A DNA stretch of 24,160 nucleotides, from positions 1 to 24,160 of the forward strand of contig CAMICF010000015.1 of NCBI GenBank assembly GCA_946222495.1. Direction: 5' to 3'. A program made the position numbers and the translations under genes. Below the pieces are notes generated by a model. That model was not told the origin of the DNA and ran no database searches. It saw only the letters and a list, made by a program, of their open reading frames with translations. This DNA is from an uncultured Janibacter sp. Lineage in GTDB: Bacteria > Actinomycetota > Actinomycetes > Actinomycetales > Dermatophilaceae. Position 1 is the first letter of the stretch, and every line of letters starts with the position of its first letter. Positions 23,904 through 24,160 of the stretch are shown in pieces.

Positions 23904-24160
23904 ATGGCCAGTCAGGACTGGTTGGACAAGGACTTCTACGCGCTCCTGGGTGTCCCCAAGGACGCTGACGAGACGACGATCAAGAAGGCCTACCGCAAGC
24001 TCGCCAAGCAGTACCACCCCGACCGCAATGCCGGGGACGACGCCGCCGAGCAGAAGTTCAAGGACGTCGGCGAGGCGCACGCCGTGCTCTCCGACCCGGA
24101 GCAGCGTCGTGAGTACGACGCCATCCGCTCGATGGCCGGCGGCGGTGCGCGATTCACCGC
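23904..24160 (+). CDS. dnaJ: DnaJ co-chaperone, 5' part only
   Basis: The window holds about the first 85 codons. They form a J domain starting WLDKDFYALLGV, with KAYRKLAKQYHPDRN carrying the HPD motif that triggers DnaK ATP hydrolysis, and ending in VLSDPEQRREYD. A Gly-rich linker begins at the edge. The WxxKDxY beginning is typical of actinobacterial DnaJ1 in the dnaK operon. GAGAGGAGGA lies just before the ATG at 23904, and the gene starts 27 bp after grpE. An hspR gene is expected downstream. Confidence 0.97.
   Translation, partial: MASQDWLDKDFYALLGVPKDADETTIKKAYRKLAKQYHPDRNAGDDAAEQKFKDVGEAHAVLSDPEQRREYDAIRSMAGGGARFT

Overview
The window is high-GC DNA with frequent GTG starts, 4-nt start/stop overlaps, a dnaK-grpE-dnaJ operon preceded by HAIR-type (HspR) operators, CsoR-type copper control and a ydaO-type (c-di-AMP) riboswitch in front of an NlpC/P60 cell-wall hydrolase. 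Together these point to an actinomycete, plausibly of the Micrococcales; genus cannot be fixed from the sequence alone.

Layout. (1) 1-892: an orphan 250-aa gene whose 5' end is present twice, as an exact 80-bp direct repeat at a 154-bp offset. (2) 6769 down to 917, minus strand: a seven-cistron copper operon (copper chaperone, secreted His-rich protein, CPC-type P1B ATPase, second chaperone, DUF6153 membrane protein, DUF305 lipoprotein, DUF411 lipoprotein), driven from a CsoR-like operator at 6812-6828. Perfect hairpins lie in four of its intercistronic gaps. (3) 6880-8924: a divergent TetR repressor and DHA2-type MFS exporter. (4) 8998-11572: a second CsoR operator, a CPH-type (CopB-like) P1B ATPase with a His-rich N terminus, and csoR itself. 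(5) 11605-12729: promoter, c-di-AMP riboswitch, NlpC/P60 gene and a strong hairpin terminator. (6) 21135 down to 12747, minus strand: a Tn7-like transposition module, tnsA-tnsB-tnsC-tniQ, followed in tight coupling by three genes of unknown role: a 106-aa protein, a putative zinc-binding 305-aa protein and a 473-aa AlbA_2 (Schlafen-type) protein. Three spaced TGGGA-containing repeats at 21064-21135 look like the TnsB-binding right end. (7) 21191-24160: two HAIR operators, then dnaK, grpE and the start of dnaJ, cut by the window edge.

How it works together. Copper relieves CsoR, switching on cytosolic chaperones, two different efflux ATPases and a set of extracytoplasmic metal-binding proteins. 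The Tn7-like element sits directly upstream of the heat-shock operon with its tnsA end facing dnaK, the usual orientation relative to the right end. I could not find the opposite end: no inverted copies of the TnsB-like repeats are visible. The copper and efflux genes may therefore be cargo of a larger element reaching beyond the window, or the left end may have been lost.

The most interesting candidate for something undescribed is the three-gene tail coupled to tniQ. It could be an accessory targeting or regulatory module, or a cargo defence module. Its function cannot be assigned from sequence reading alone.
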